Shown here: one piece after another, positions 51,085-62,692 of the stretch
Numbering within the stretch: position 1 is the stretch's first letter
Layout of the letters: every line of letters starts with the position of its first letter
Source of the DNA: Acidobacteriota bacterium
Lineage (GTDB): Bacteria; Acidobacteriota; UBA6911
Direction: 5' to 3'
DNA length: 64,000 bases
Assembly: GCA_012729555.1 (NCBI GenBank)
Contig: JAAYCX010000008.1
Coordinates: forward strand, 1-64,000
Notes under the pieces: generated by a model
The model's database searches: none
Told to the model about the DNA's origin: nothing
What the model saw: only the letters and a program-made list of their open reading frames with translations
Program-made: the position numbers and the translations under genes

Positions 51085-51884
51085 ACCGTTCTCTTCCCCT
51101 CGATCTTATCGGCAAAACCGATGCGGCCCAGGCCGGGGAGTTTCAACGCGGGCGGATGGAAATCCATGCCGGCGCAGAGGCCGATGAGGTTGAGCTCGAT
51201 TCCTTCCTGCGGCGACAGGATCAGCCCGAACACGCCGAACAGCGAGAACTGGAAGCCCGACCCGCTCGCCGGACGGCCCACCATTCTGCCCCCGGGAAGA
51301 TAGTCCTTGCCGACCGCCGTCGGCGGCAGGTCGATGGAAAGCTCAGGCACGCTGCGGCCGAGAGCGGCGATGAAGGTGTTGCTGTTCGGTCCCGGCCAGA
51401 GGCGATAGACCCGGTCGTACGGGTAGTCGCGCGCAGCCGCGTGAAGGCGCTCGATGAGACGATCGACCTCCTCTCCGCCGCGCACCTCCCTGATCAGCTC
51501 CGGTTCGGCCCCGTACCAGTAGCCATCGGGCACGCCGGTCCGGACACGCACCGCGCTCCGGCCGCGGGCGACCCCGAACCCCATGACATCGAAGCGCGTA
51601 TACTCCGGCGCGCCCTGTGCTTTTGCGGCGATCCAGGTATGCACCCCGAAAGCCCCCCGCCACCGGACCGCGGGCGCGGCATAGACCTGGATAACGGCCT
51701 CCGGCGTGGCGGCGGCGGGCGGCGCGATCCCCGCGCTGTCACGCCTCGCGGTGCGCCAATCGGCCGGTTGCGTCCCGTCGGCGTACCACAACGCGACGGC
51801 CATCGCGAGCGGCAGCACGTAGATCGCCGCGACCGCGGCAGCGACCCCCTTTCCGAATCTTCCTCCTCGCTGTCGTGTCATCAC
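51027..51884 (-). CDS. DUF3750 family protein
   Basis: 285 residues with one N-terminal membrane segment (AAVAAIYVLPLAMAVALWYA). It carries the family's AFGVHTWIAAK, YTRFDVMGFGV, PGPNSNTFIAALGRSVPEL and AVGKDYLPGGRM blocks. Function unknown; found mainly in proteobacteria. The SagB-like gene ends 15 bases upstream, so they share a transcript. Start is GTG 51884 or ATG 51881. Confidence 0.85.
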   Translation of the reverse strand: MMTRQRGGRFGKGVAAAVAAIYVLPLAMAVALWYADGTQPADWRTARRDSAGIAPPAAATPEAVIQVYAAPAVRWRGAFGVHTWIAAKAQGAPEYTRFDVMGFGVARGRSAVRVRTGVPDGYWYGAEPELIREVRGGEEVDRLIERLHAAARDYPYDRVYRLWPGPNSNTFIAALGRSVPELSIDLPPTAVGKDYLPGGRMVGRPASGSGFQFSLFGVFGLILSPQEGIELNLIGLCAGMDFHPPALKLPGLGRIGFADKIEGKRTVHGAVRPMPSAGGVDLSPP

Positions 51885-51899
51885 CGCGCTCCGCCCCGT

Positions 51900-52658
51900 T
51901 TACCGGTCGTTCCCATCGGTTTTTCCGACTGCCGTCAGGTAGAGGATGGTTTCCGCCACACCGTCCAGGCCGAAGAGGCTGTTGACCTCGTCGTCGAGGA
52001 AGGCGCCGACATTGACGCTGCCCAACCCCAGCGCCACGGCCGCGAGCTGCAGCTGCCCGCCCAGGTGCCCCGCGTCGAGGTACAGGTAGCGGTAGCAGCG
52101 GTCGCCGTATTTCTGCGCGCTGCGCTGAACCACCGCGCCCCACGCGAACACCACCGGCGCCGTCGCGCAGAAGCTCTGCCCCAAGCACGCCTCGGCGCAT
52201 AATCGACCCATGCCACCCGCGCGGATCAGCGCGAGCGCATGATCGCGCACGTCGTAATGCGCGATGCCCGGCGTCACCCCCGCGACGTCGTTGATGACCA
52301 GGTAGGTCTCGTTCGGGTAGAGGGCTCCGGCGGATCCCGCCGCGCGGAAGCGGAAACCGTCCCGCTCCCCCGTGATCCCCTGGATCGCCCATAACAGCTG
52401 CGACAGGTCCGCGAGGCTGAGACTCTCCGCGGCGTACACGCGCTGCGACCGCCGCGCCGTGATGGTTTCCCACAGCCCCGCGCCCCCCGTTGTCACCGGC
52501 CGGGGCAGCGCGACCCGGGCGACAGGGTCGGCATAGCGCTTGAACGGCGGCGTCGGCCCGGCCCACGCGCACGGAGGGGGCCGACGGTCGCGGTAATATT
52601 TGGTGTCGTACTGATACCCCGGCCCGATCCCCTCCGGTCTGGTCCGATCCTGTTCCAT
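51900..52658 (-). CDS. SagB/ThcOx-type nitroreductase family protein
   Basis: 252 residues from ATG 52658, placed where the conserved domain begins; the longer frame upstream is unsupported. Nitroreductase-like FMN fold with ETITARRSQRVYAAESLSLA, AAGSAGALYPNETYLVIN, QSFCATAPVVFAW and YRYLYLDAGHLGGQLQLAAV. SagB-type enzymes oxidise azolines in RiPP pathways, but no cyclodehydratase or precursor is seen beside it, so another redox role is likely. Confidence 0.85.
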   Translation of the reverse strand: MEQDRTRPEGIGPGYQYDTKYYRDRRPPPCAWAGPTPPFKRYADPVARVALPRPVTTGGAGLWETITARRSQRVYAAESLSLADLSQLLWAIQGITGERDGFRFRAAGSAGALYPNETYLVINDVAGVTPGIAHYDVRDHALALIRAGGMGRLCAEACLGQSFCATAPVVFAWGAVVQRSAQKYGDRCYRYLYLDAGHLGGQLQLAAVALGLGSVNVGAFLDDEVNSLFGLDGVAETILYLTAVGKTDGNDR

Positions 52659-52931
52659 ATCCCCTCCCCGGTGCCGTGAGCATTGACGCCACAGACAGAA
52701 CAGGTAACCGCCTGGAGCCAAACCGCCATAGGGTACCGGGCGCCAGCGGTTCCCGACAACGGATTCCTGCATGAAGGAACGAACGGCTAAGCCAAAACTA
52801 CCACCATTTCCGCGTGACCGCCAGAATCCCCGAAGTTGCCAGGGCTGCAACAAGGCTGAAAACGGACAATCCTCCCCCATGGCGGCCGTGGTCGGATTTA
52901 CCGTAAGTGGAGTTAAATCAGGGGGTTTGTC

Positions 52932-53006
<75 letters not shown>

Positions 53007-53098
53007 TTTTACTGACGCTAAATGTACCCGGGCGCGCGGCTTTGTGCAAGTAAAATTGCGCCCCCTCTTCCCCGGAACCTCCCGCGGCGGGGGGACCG

Positions 53099-53890
53099 CT
53101 ACCGGGGCTCGAGCCAGCCGAGGGCTTCCGCCGCCTCCTTGCGCACGATGTAGGCCCGGTCCCATTCGCCGGAGACGTCCTCGCCGGTAAGGTTGCGGCA
53201 GATGACGCGGAGCGTGCCGCGCTCCCCCTCCGTCAAATGCCCGTGGCGCGCGAGCTTCCCCATGCTCCGGACCGCCTTGGCGCGCACGGAGGGCTCCTCG
53301 TCCGCGAGATTCTCCTGGAGCCGTTCGAGGCACCTGCGCCTCAATTCGGCCGGCAGCCGCCCCGGGGGGATCGACTCGGCGAACTTTCCCAGCGCCCGCG
53401 TGGCCGTGTCGCGCAGCTCGATGTTGGGGGAGGCGGCCGCCTCCAGGGCCAGGGGCACGGCCCGCACCACTTCCTCCGAACGGGTCTTGCCGAGAGCGTA
53501 GAGGATGAAGGCGTGCATCATCGTGTCGGTGGCCGATTCGTAAGCCTTGATCAAGGGAGGAACGGCCGGGGGGCCGACGCGCCCCAGCGCGTGGGCTATG
53601 GCCCACTGGGCCTTCATGTCGGCGGCATCCAGTCTTTTCACCAGCAGCGGGATCAGCCGGTCGCCCAGGCGCGCCGTGAGCGAGAGCGCGCGGTCGAGGG
53701 CGGGAACGAGTTCGGGGTGATCGAGGGTGTCGATGTAAAAGAGGGGAGAGACGATCTCCAGCAACGCCTCCGCCTCGTCCGGACCGATCCGGTCGATTTC
53801 CGCCTCGAGCAGCCCCAGTCCTTCCTCTATGGAGTCCGGTTGCGTACCCGCCAGCAGGCCCCGTATCCGGGCCCATGTCTCGTCCGTCAT
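53099..53890 (-). CDS. HEAT-repeat protein
   Basis: 263 residues from ATG 53890. After an N-terminal part, pairs of helices repeat about every 35-40 residues: LIPLLVKRLDAADMKAQWAI, AVPPLIKAYESATDTMMHAF, RDTATRALGKFAESIPP and VRAKAVRSMGKLARHG. Such solenoids bind proteins; no catalytic motif is seen. It has no close neighbour on the same strand except the kds operon upstream (gap 88 bases). Confidence 0.8.
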   Translation of the reverse strand: MTDETWARIRGLLAGTQPDSIEEGLGLLEAEIDRIGPDEAEALLEIVSPLFYIDTLDHPELVPALDRALSLTARLGDRLIPLLVKRLDAADMKAQWAIAHALGRVGPPAVPPLIKAYESATDTMMHAFILYALGKTRSEEVVRAVPLALEAAASPNIELRDTATRALGKFAESIPPGRLPAELRRRCLERLQENLADEEPSVRAKAVRSMGKLARHGHLTEGERGTLRVICRNLTGEDVSGEWDRAYIVRKEAAEALGWLEPR

Positions 53891-53978
53891 GAAAGCCCTC
53901 CCCCCGTAGAAAACGTCCCTGCGTCCATTATACCCGGCCGGAGGGGGTTTGGCGACCATGGCGGTGGGCAGGGGCGGT

Positions 53979-54956
53979 TCAGAACATCTCCGTCCGCCAC
54001 AGGTCGTGTACGTGGATGACCCCGCGGAGGCGGCCGCCGGGATCGACGACCCCCAGGCTCGTGATCTTCAGCTCCTCCATCCGGGCCAGGGCGGCGGTGG
54101 CGAGTTCCCCTTCCCCGATGGTCTTCGGGCTCCGCGTCATCACTTCTCCCGCCCTCCGCCCGAGCGGGTCGGGGGTTTTCTCGAGGAGCCGCCTCAGGTC
54201 GCCGTCGCTGATGACGCCCAGCAGATGCCCGTCGGCGTCCGCAACCGTCGTCATCCCGAGCCCCTTGCGCGACATCTCGTAGATGACGTCGGCCATCGGC
54301 GTGTCGGCCCCCACCCGGGGGATCTCCTCACCGCGGTGCATCAGGTCGCCGACGCGCAGGAGCTTCTTCCCCAGGGTCCCGGCCGGGTGGACGCCGGCGA
54401 AATCCTCCCGCCCGAAACCCTTGCGTTCCATCAGCGCCAACGCCAGTGCGTCTCCCATGGCCAGGGCGGCAGCCGTGCTCGTCGTCGGCGCCAGGCCGAA
54501 GGGGCAGGCCTCCCCGTCCACCCCGACATCGATGAAGACGTCGGCGTGGCGCGCCAGCGTCGAGTTGCCGTCCCCCGCCATGGCCACCACGGCGAGCCCC
54601 AGCCGCTTCGCCACGTTGAGCAGTTCGAGGATTTCGCCCGTTTCGCCGCTCTTGGACACGGCCAGCACAAGGTCGTTGGGCGCGAGCAACCCGCAGTCCC
54701 CGTGCAGGGCGTCGGCCGCGTGCAGGAAAATGGCGGGTGACCCGGTGCTGGAGAGGGTGGCCGCGATCTTCTTGCAGATCAGGCCCGATTTCCCGAGCCC
54801 GGTCACGGCGATCTTCCCGGTGCAGCGGGCGGCCAATTCGACCGCTTCGAGGAAGGGCTCCCCCAGGCGCTGCACGAGGGCGCGGATCGCGTCGGCCTCC
54901 GCCCCGAGCACCCTGGCCGCCGTCGCGATGGAGGGATGGGTCTTTTCCGCGCTCAT
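53979..54956 (-). CDS. kdsD: Arabinose-5-phosphate isomerase
   Basis: 325 residues with a SIS domain (GKIAVTGLGKSGLICKKIAA, LVLAVSKSGETGEILELLNV, PTTSTAAALAMGDALA) and two C-terminal CBS domains (VGDLMHRGEEIPRV, VMTRSPKTIGEG). It makes D-arabinose-5-phosphate from ribulose-5-phosphate, the first step toward Kdo of LPS. ATG overlaps the kdsA stop by four bases. Confidence 0.96.
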   Translation of the reverse strand: MSAEKTHPSIATAARVLGAEADAIRALVQRLGEPFLEAVELAARCTGKIAVTGLGKSGLICKKIAATLSSTGSPAIFLHAADALHGDCGLLAPNDLVLAVSKSGETGEILELLNVAKRLGLAVVAMAGDGNSTLARHADVFIDVGVDGEACPFGLAPTTSTAAALAMGDALALALMERKGFGREDFAGVHPAGTLGKKLLRVGDLMHRGEEIPRVGADTPMADVIYEMSRKGLGMTTVADADGHLLGVISDGDLRRLLEKTPDPLGRRAGEVMTRSPKTIGEGELATAALARMEELKITSLGVVDPGGRLRGVIHVHDLWRTEMF

Positions 54957-55771
54957 GACCGCTCCCCCAGGGCGCCGCGGATGGCGAGGATCTCCCGCAC
55001 CAGGCGGGGAAACTCGGAGAGCTTCAGGCTGTTGGGGCCGTCCGAGAGGGCCCGGGCGGGGTCGTCGTGCACCTCGAGGAAAAAGCCGTCCACCCCGATG
55101 GCGGCCCCCGCCCGCGCCAGCGCCGGCACGAAGCGGGAGTCCCCCCCGGAGCGATCCCCCTGCCCCCCCGGCGCCTGTACGCTGTGGGTCACGTCGAAAA
55201 CCACCGGCTGGCCGAAGGAGCGCATGACGACGAAGGAGCGGAAATCGACCACGAGGTTGTGGTAGCCGAAGGTGGTCCCGCGCTCGGTGAGCAGGATGTT
55301 CCGGTTCCCCCCCTCCCTCGCCTTTTCGAGCACCTTGCCCATTTCGGCCGGCGAGAGGAACTGCCCCTTCTTCAGGTTCACGCAGCGGCCGCTCGCCGCG
55401 GCGGCGCGGATGAGGTCGGTCTGCCGGCAGAGGAAAGCCGGGATCTGGAGCACGTCGAGCACCTCGGCCGCCGCCGCCACCTGCGCCGTTTCGTGCACGT
55501 CGCTCAGGATGGGAAGGCCGCTGGCGGCCCGCGCCCGCTCGAGGATGCGCAGCCCCTCCTCCAGCCCCGGTCCGCGGTAGGAACGGACCGACGTCCGGTT
55601 GGCCTTGTCGTAGGAGGCCTTGAAGAGGATGGGAACCCCCAGCCGCGACCCGTACCCGGCGAGCCGCTCGGCCATCCGCAGGCAGTGGCTCTCGCTCTCG
55701 ATCACGCAGGGGCCCGCGATGAAGAAGGGGCCCTTTCCCAGTCTCAGGCGACCGGCCTTGACCTGTACCAT
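54953..55771 (-). CDS. kdsA: 3-deoxy-8-phosphooctulonate synthase
   Basis: 272 residues. FFIAGPCVIES holds a Cys in place of Asn, marking the metal-dependent class; KASYDKANRTS, LSDVHET, LLTERGTTFGYHNLVVDFR and FDVTHSVQAPGG follow. It condenses PEP with arabinose-5-phosphate to Kdo-8-phosphate. Middle gene of pyrG-kdsA-kdsD. Confidence 0.97.
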   Translation of the reverse strand: MVQVKAGRLRLGKGPFFIAGPCVIESESHCLRMAERLAGYGSRLGVPILFKASYDKANRTSVRSYRGPGLEEGLRILERARAASGLPILSDVHETAQVAAAAEVLDVLQIPAFLCRQTDLIRAAAASGRCVNLKKGQFLSPAEMGKVLEKAREGGNRNILLTERGTTFGYHNLVVDFRSFVVMRSFGQPVVFDVTHSVQAPGGQGDRSGGDSRFVPALARAGAAIGVDGFFLEVHDDPARALSDGPNSLKLSEFPRLVREILAIRGALGERS

Positions 55772-55792
55772 GTTCCCGACGACCTCCGACGC

Positions 55793-57496
<1,704 letters not shown>

Positions 57497-57599
57497 TTAG
57501 CAACACGGACCGCTCCGTGCAAGCGCGGATCGGGAAGACGGGCCGGCGGACCCCGCAGGTCCGCGTAACCCGCCGACGGGCACGGCGGGCGCTTCCGCC

Positions 57600-58694
<1,095 letters not shown>

Positions 58695-58713
58695 GAGTGA
58701 GCTCTTCTCCCTG

Positions 58714-59214
58714 TCAGGAAATCCGCTTGACGAAAATCAGCCGGTCATCCCCGACATCGTAGAAATCCGCTATGTGCGATGCTTCCTCGAATCCAAGGCA
58801 TCGATAGAATTCGATGGTGTTGCGGTACGACGATTTTGCCGAAGTCTCCGCCACCAGCAGCCGCCCCCCGGACGATGCGATGGCGCGTTCCACGTGGCCG
58901 ACGAGCGCGCGGCCGAACCCGAGTCCCCGCGCTTCCCTCCGCGTGGCGATCCAGTAGAGATCGAAGGTCCCCCGCGTCAGCGGCACCGGCCCCCAGCAGG
59001 TGTAGGCCTGGATCCCGGGCGTCTCCCCGGACGCCACCGCGAACGCGTAATCGGTCTGTTCGGGGTCCTCGAGGTAAATGTCGACCAGTTCCAGGGCGCA
59101 CTCCTTCTCGGCCGGGTTGAAGTTTTCGACCCCGTCGATCAGCCCGGCCACCTCCCGGCGGTCCCCCTTCGTCATCGGCCTGACCCGCGCCGCGGGCCGC
59201 TCGTCAGAATGCAT
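58714..59214 (-). CDS. GNAT-family N-acetyltransferase
   Basis: 166 residues from ATG 59214, overlapping the preceding ligase gene by 11 bases; the ATG at 59175 (MTKGDRREV) is an alternative. Acetyl-CoA pocket RGLGFGRALVGHVE with FDLYWIATRRE before it, and YRCLGFEEASHIADF at the end. In beta-lysine pathways (AblB) such an enzyme acetylates the epsilon-amino group; here it likely acetylates the aminomutase or ligase product. Confidence 0.85.
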   Translation of the reverse strand: MHSDERPAARVRPMTKGDRREVAGLIDGVENFNPAEKECALELVDIYLEDPEQTDYAFAVASGETPGIQAYTCWGPVPLTRGTFDLYWIATRREARGLGFGRALVGHVERAIASSGGRLLVAETSAKSSYRNTIEFYRCLGFEEASHIADFYDVGDDRLIFVKRIS

Positions 59215-60250
59215 AGGTGGCCGGCTCGAGCCGGTCGCCGCGCGCGATGGCGCTTTCACCGATGCCGAGGATGATGTCCGCATAGGAGAAGCCGGCCGCG
59301 CGCGCGGCCCTGGCAAAACCCGCTCCGGGGGAGAGGTCGGGATTCGGATTGACCTCGAGCACGTACACCGCGCCCGTGCCGTCGGTGCGCATGTCCACGC
59401 GCGCGTAATCCCGGCAACCGACCGCGCGGCAGCTCGCGACGGCGAGGGAGTCGATCCGTTCCTTCATTCCCCCCGGAACATCGGCGGGACAGATGGGCGT
59501 GGTCGCGCCGAACTGGGGGCTCGTTTCATCCCACTTGGCGCGGTAACCGACGATTCTGGGCTCCTCCGCGGGCAGACGGGTGAAGTCGATCTCCGAGATC
59601 GCCAGCACCTCCGACGCCTCCTCCCCTATCACCGACACGTTGAACTCGCGCCCCCGGAGAAACTCCTCCACGAGGGCCTCCTGGCGGTAGACGCCGTGGA
59701 TGTAGCGCACCTGCCGCACGACCTCGGCCTCGGCCCAACACACGGAATCCCCGTTGACGCCGAGGCTCGCGTCCTCGCGCCCGGGTTTGACGATCACGGG
59801 GAATTTCATGTCGTCGGGGATTTCGGGCTCCTCCCCGGGACGGCAAAGGAATCCCCGGGGGACGGGGATCCCCTCGGCACCCAGGACCTGCTTGACGCGG
59901 AACTTGTCCAGGGCGAGCCCCAGGGCGAAGGAGTCGGAGCCCGTAAAGGGGATCCCGAGCAGTTCCAGCAGCCCGGCGAAGGCCATCTCCATCCTGCCGT
60001 CCCCGTCGATCTCCTCGCACAGGTTGAAGGCGAACCTCGGCGCCAGCCCGAGCAGCCGCCGGACCAGTTCGGCGGTGACGCGCTCCACCGCGATCACCTC
60101 CGGGCGGTACCCACCGCCCGCCAGGCTGTCCGCGACCGCCCCCACATCCTCGCGCGCGGTGGTGGCGGGATAGATCTTCTCCCGGCTTCCCGCCCTTTCC
60201 GCCGTCGCGGCCGAGTTGTAGATCACGACGCAATCACAGCTTTCCATCAT
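59204..60250 (-). CDS. D-Ala-D-Ala ligase-like ATP-grasp protein B
   Basis: 348 residues, ATG in ATGA overlap with the preceding ligase stop. The ATP-grasp fold shows FNLCEEIDGDGRMEMAFAG, PFTGSDSFALGLALDKFRVK, FPVIVKPGREDASLGVN (P-loop-like), LVEEFLRGREFNVSVIGEEA and YVLEVNPNPDLSPGAGFAR (metal-binding Glu and Asn). It is related to Ddl but differs from housekeeping Ddl in its N-terminus, so it may join other amino acids or acids. Confidence 0.88.
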   Translation of the reverse strand: MMESCDCVVIYNSAATAERAGSREKIYPATTAREDVGAVADSLAGGGYRPEVIAVERVTAELVRRLLGLAPRFAFNLCEEIDGDGRMEMAFAGLLELLGIPFTGSDSFALGLALDKFRVKQVLGAEGIPVPRGFLCRPGEEPEIPDDMKFPVIVKPGREDASLGVNGDSVCWAEAEVVRQVRYIHGVYRQEALVEEFLRGREFNVSVIGEEASEVLAISEIDFTRLPAEEPRIVGYRAKWDETSPQFGATTPICPADVPGGMKERIDSLAVASCRAVGCRDYARVDMRTDGTGAVYVLEVNPNPDLSPGAGFARAARAAGFSYADIILGIGESAIARGDRLEPATYAF

Positions 60251-61350
60251 GTCAACCCGCAGCGTTTGCACGCGATGTCGAGCACCTCGTTGATCAGGCG
60301 ACTGTAGCTCATGCCGGCCGCCCGCGCCGATTTGGGGAAACAGGAGTTGTCTTCCGGCCGGGGAAGGACACCCGGAAGCGGGTTGACCTCGAGGATGTGG
60401 GGAGTCCCGGCGGCGTCCAGCCGCACGTCGATGCGGCACCAGTCGCGGCAGCGCAGGACGCGGTAGGAGCGCAGACAGGCGCTTTCGATCTCGGCCCGGA
60501 GTCCCGCGTCGATGCGGGCGGGGCACTCGAAGATCTGCAGAGGATTCGAACTTTGATCCCAAATCCACTTCGCCTCGTAGGAGTAGATCGGGTTGACCCC
60601 CCCGGGGAGCGAGTCGAAGAGAATTTCCACGAGCGGCAGCACCCGGGCCTCGTCGCCGTTCCCCAGGATGGAGGCGGTGAATTCCCGCCCGGGGAGGAAC
60701 TCCTCCACCAGCGCGGGTTCCCGGTAGGTGTCGAGCAGCCAGTGGACCCGCTCGCGCATCTCCGCGCGCGAACGCACCAGCGAGTCGTTCCGGATGCCGA
60801 TGCTCGATCCTTCGTGGAGCGGCTTGACCATCAGCGGGTAGCGCAGCCCGTTGGAATCGAAGTCGCGGGCGTCCGCCACGTAAAAGGGCGAAACGGGGAG
60901 CCCGTGGTAGGCCAGGATTTCCTTGGTGCGGGATTTGTCGAGACAGGTGTTGAGGGTGAGAGGATCGCTGGCCGTGTAGGGTATCCCGAGGTGCTCCAGG
61001 ATCGCGGGGATGAACCCCTCCCGGCAGGGGCCCGCCGCCCCCTCGGCCATGTTGAAGACGATATCGGGGCGGGTCCGGACCAGCTCCCCCCAGGGGTCCC
61101 CGCCGGCGTCGATGGCCACCACCTCGTGCCGCTCCTCGAGGGCCGCCCGGACGGCGGCGATGGTTTCGGGGGCGTCCCATTCGGCCTGGGCGTCGACCCG
61201 ATCCCCCCTCCCGCCGGAGCTCTCCCCGGCGCTCCCGCCGGAGCTCTCCCCGGCGCTCGGCCAGGGGTCCCCGGAGGGGCTCCCGCCCGGAGGTTCCTGG
61301 GGTTCTCCCCCGGTGTCCTGTTTCAGGTTAAATGTTAAGCCTACTCGCAT
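60247..61350 (-). CDS. D-Ala-D-Ala ligase-like ATP-grasp protein A
   Basis: 367 residues from ATG 61350. DIVFNMAEGAAGPCREGFIP, PYTASDPLTLNTCLDKSRTK, YPLMVKPLHEGSSIGIRNDS, LVEEFLPGREFTASIL and ILEVNPLPGVLPRPEDNSCF are ATP-grasp ligase blocks. It shares gene order and motifs with protein B but only part of the sequence, so the pair is not a recent duplication. Residues about 15-45 are a Gly/Ser/Glu-rich linker with two exact 24-bp DNA repeats. First gene of the four-gene operon. Confidence 0.88.
   Translation of the reverse strand: MRVGLTFNLKQDTGGEPQEPPGGSPSGDPWPSAGESSGGSAGESSGGRGDRVDAQAEWDAPETIAAVRAALEERHEVVAIDAGGDPWGELVRTRPDIVFNMAEGAAGPCREGFIPAILEHLGIPYTASDPLTLNTCLDKSRTKEILAYHGLPVSPFYVADARDFDSNGLRYPLMVKPLHEGSSIGIRNDSLVRSRAEMRERVHWLLDTYREPALVEEFLPGREFTASILGNGDEARVLPLVEILFDSLPGGVNPIYSYEAKWIWDQSSNPLQIFECPARIDAGLRAEIESACLRSYRVLRCRDWCRIDVRLDAAGTPHILEVNPLPGVLPRPEDNSCFPKSARAAGMSYSRLINEVLDIACKRCGLT
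61213..61260. repeat. Tandem 24-bp repeat in the ligase A linker
   Basis: Two near-identical copies of GCCGGAGCTCTCCCCGGCGC plus CTCC/CTCG. On the minus strand they encode SAGESSGG twice. It may expand or shrink by slippage. Confidence 0.85.
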
Positions 61351-61673
61351 TACGCCCGACCTTTCGACCTTGGTATAAGGGAATAGCAAAAGCTTGTCAA
61401 GAAAATTTTGGATATTTCCACAAGATACAGTGCCGCCATTTCACAAAATCACAAAATCTGGGACTTCGCGGAGTTTACGGGCTTCTCCCGGCGGCCAGCG
61501 GGGCAATGGCGCCTTCACCGGTGCGAAGGACACTTTGGACATCGAAATTGGTTTAAGAATTCAGAATGACCTATACGACTATGAATTTTAGTTTCATTTA
61601 TAAAAAATTGCGTCTGGAATATCCGCGAACCCGCCGCCGGTCCTTTCAGGTATAATGGCCCGCGGAGTCCATC
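61351..61673. other. Intergenic region, no gene seen
   Basis: A/T-rich 323 bases between the divergent ligase operon and the DUF2085 gene. Short frames on both strands lack support. It probably holds both promoters. Confidence 0.6.
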
Positions 61674-62171
61674 ATGAAACCGGGGTACGCCACCGCCCGC
61701 ATCCTGCTCGCCCTTTCCTGGGGCGTCGTCTGCGTTCTCACCCTGGCCGCGCCCCTCGCGCTGGCCCACGGTCGGGCCGACGCCCTCCCTGTTTACCTGG
61801 GATTTTCCTTTTTCTGCCACCAGTCGCCCGAGCGCTCCTTCGCCCTTGCCGGACTCCCCCTGGCCGTGTGCCACCGCTGCTCCGGGATCTACCTGGGCCT
61901 TTTTGCGGGCTCCCTGCTCGCCCCCCTCCGCTTCCCCGGGAGCCTGCGGGGGCGCCGGTGGTGGCTGCTGGCGGCGGCGCTCCCCGCGCTGATCGACTTC
62001 GCGCTCGCCCGCTCGGGACTGTGGTCCGGGTCGGCCTGGAGCCGCGCCTTCTCCGGGATGTTTTTAGGATATATGATATCGCCACTGCTGGTGCGGGCGC
62101 TCGCGGAACTTGTGCGGCGGCGCCCGTCCGGCGCCCGCCGTCATGGCACCCTCGAGGGAGAACGTTCATGA
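61674..62171 (+). CDS. DUF2085 membrane protein
   Basis: 165 residues with about four membrane segments. FFCHQSPERSF and VCHRCSGIYLGLFAGSLLAP are the conserved Cys/His motifs of DUF2085, which may bind metal near the membrane. TGA overlaps the next ATG (ATGA). Function unknown. Confidence 0.88.
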   Translation: MKPGYATARILLALSWGVVCVLTLAAPLALAHGRADALPVYLGFSFFCHQSPERSFALAGLPLAVCHRCSGIYLGLFAGSLLAPLRFPGSLRGRRWWLLAAALPALIDFALARSGLWSGSAWSRAFSGMFLGYMISPLLVRALAELVRRRPSGARRHGTLEGERS

Positions 62172-62692
62172 ATACGGAAACGATGTGGAAGCCGGCGCTC
62201 GGCGGCGGCGTGCTGCTGGGGGTCCTGTCGGCCCTCCCCGTCATCGGCGCCCTCAACTGCTTCTGCTGCGCCTGGGCGATCCTGGGAGGGGGGCTCGCAG
62301 CCCACCTGTACGTGAAGCATTCCGCCGCCGCCGTCACCCTGGGCCGCGGCGCCCTCCTCGGCGCCTTGACCGGGGCGGTCGGCACGGCCGTTTACGCCCT
62401 CTTTTCCATCCCCCTGCATTTCCTGACCGGGGACGCCACCGCCCGCATCGCCGAGCGGATGCGCGAAACTCTCGCCGGAATGCCCGACGTCCCCCCCGAG
62501 ACCCTCGAGATGCTGGAAGCGCTGACCTCGAGCGGGAACTTCCCCGCGCTGCTCCTCGTCTCCGGCCTGGCCGTCTCCCTGGTGCTCTACTGCCTCTTCG
62601 CCATGCTGGGGGGCGCCGTGGGGGTCGCGCTGCTGGAGAAGCGCCCGGTGGGCGCGCCCCTGCCTCCCGCGCCGCCTCCCGCCGGGGAATGA
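62168..62692 (+). CDS. Small membrane protein of unknown function
   Basis: 174 residues, about four membrane segments: GGGVLLGVLSALPVIGALNC, then CFCCAWAILGGGLAAHLYVK, later TLGRGALLGALTGAVGTAV and VSLVLYCLFAMLGGAVGVAL. Coupled to DUF2085 by a four-base overlap; ends one base before the convergent CDF gene. I do not recognise a family. Confidence 0.75.
   Translation: MNTETMWKPALGGGVLLGVLSALPVIGALNCFCCAWAILGGGLAAHLYVKHSAAAVTLGRGALLGALTGAVGTAVYALFSIPLHFLTGDATARIAERMRETLAGMPDVPPETLEMLEALTSSGNFPALLLVSGLAVSLVLYCLFAMLGGAVGVALLEKRPVGAPLPPAPPPAGE

Noticed and set aside
51900-52658. RiPP azoline biosynthesis locus
   Set aside because: Only the SagB-like oxidoreductase is present; no cyclodehydratase, precursor peptide or exporter is nearby.
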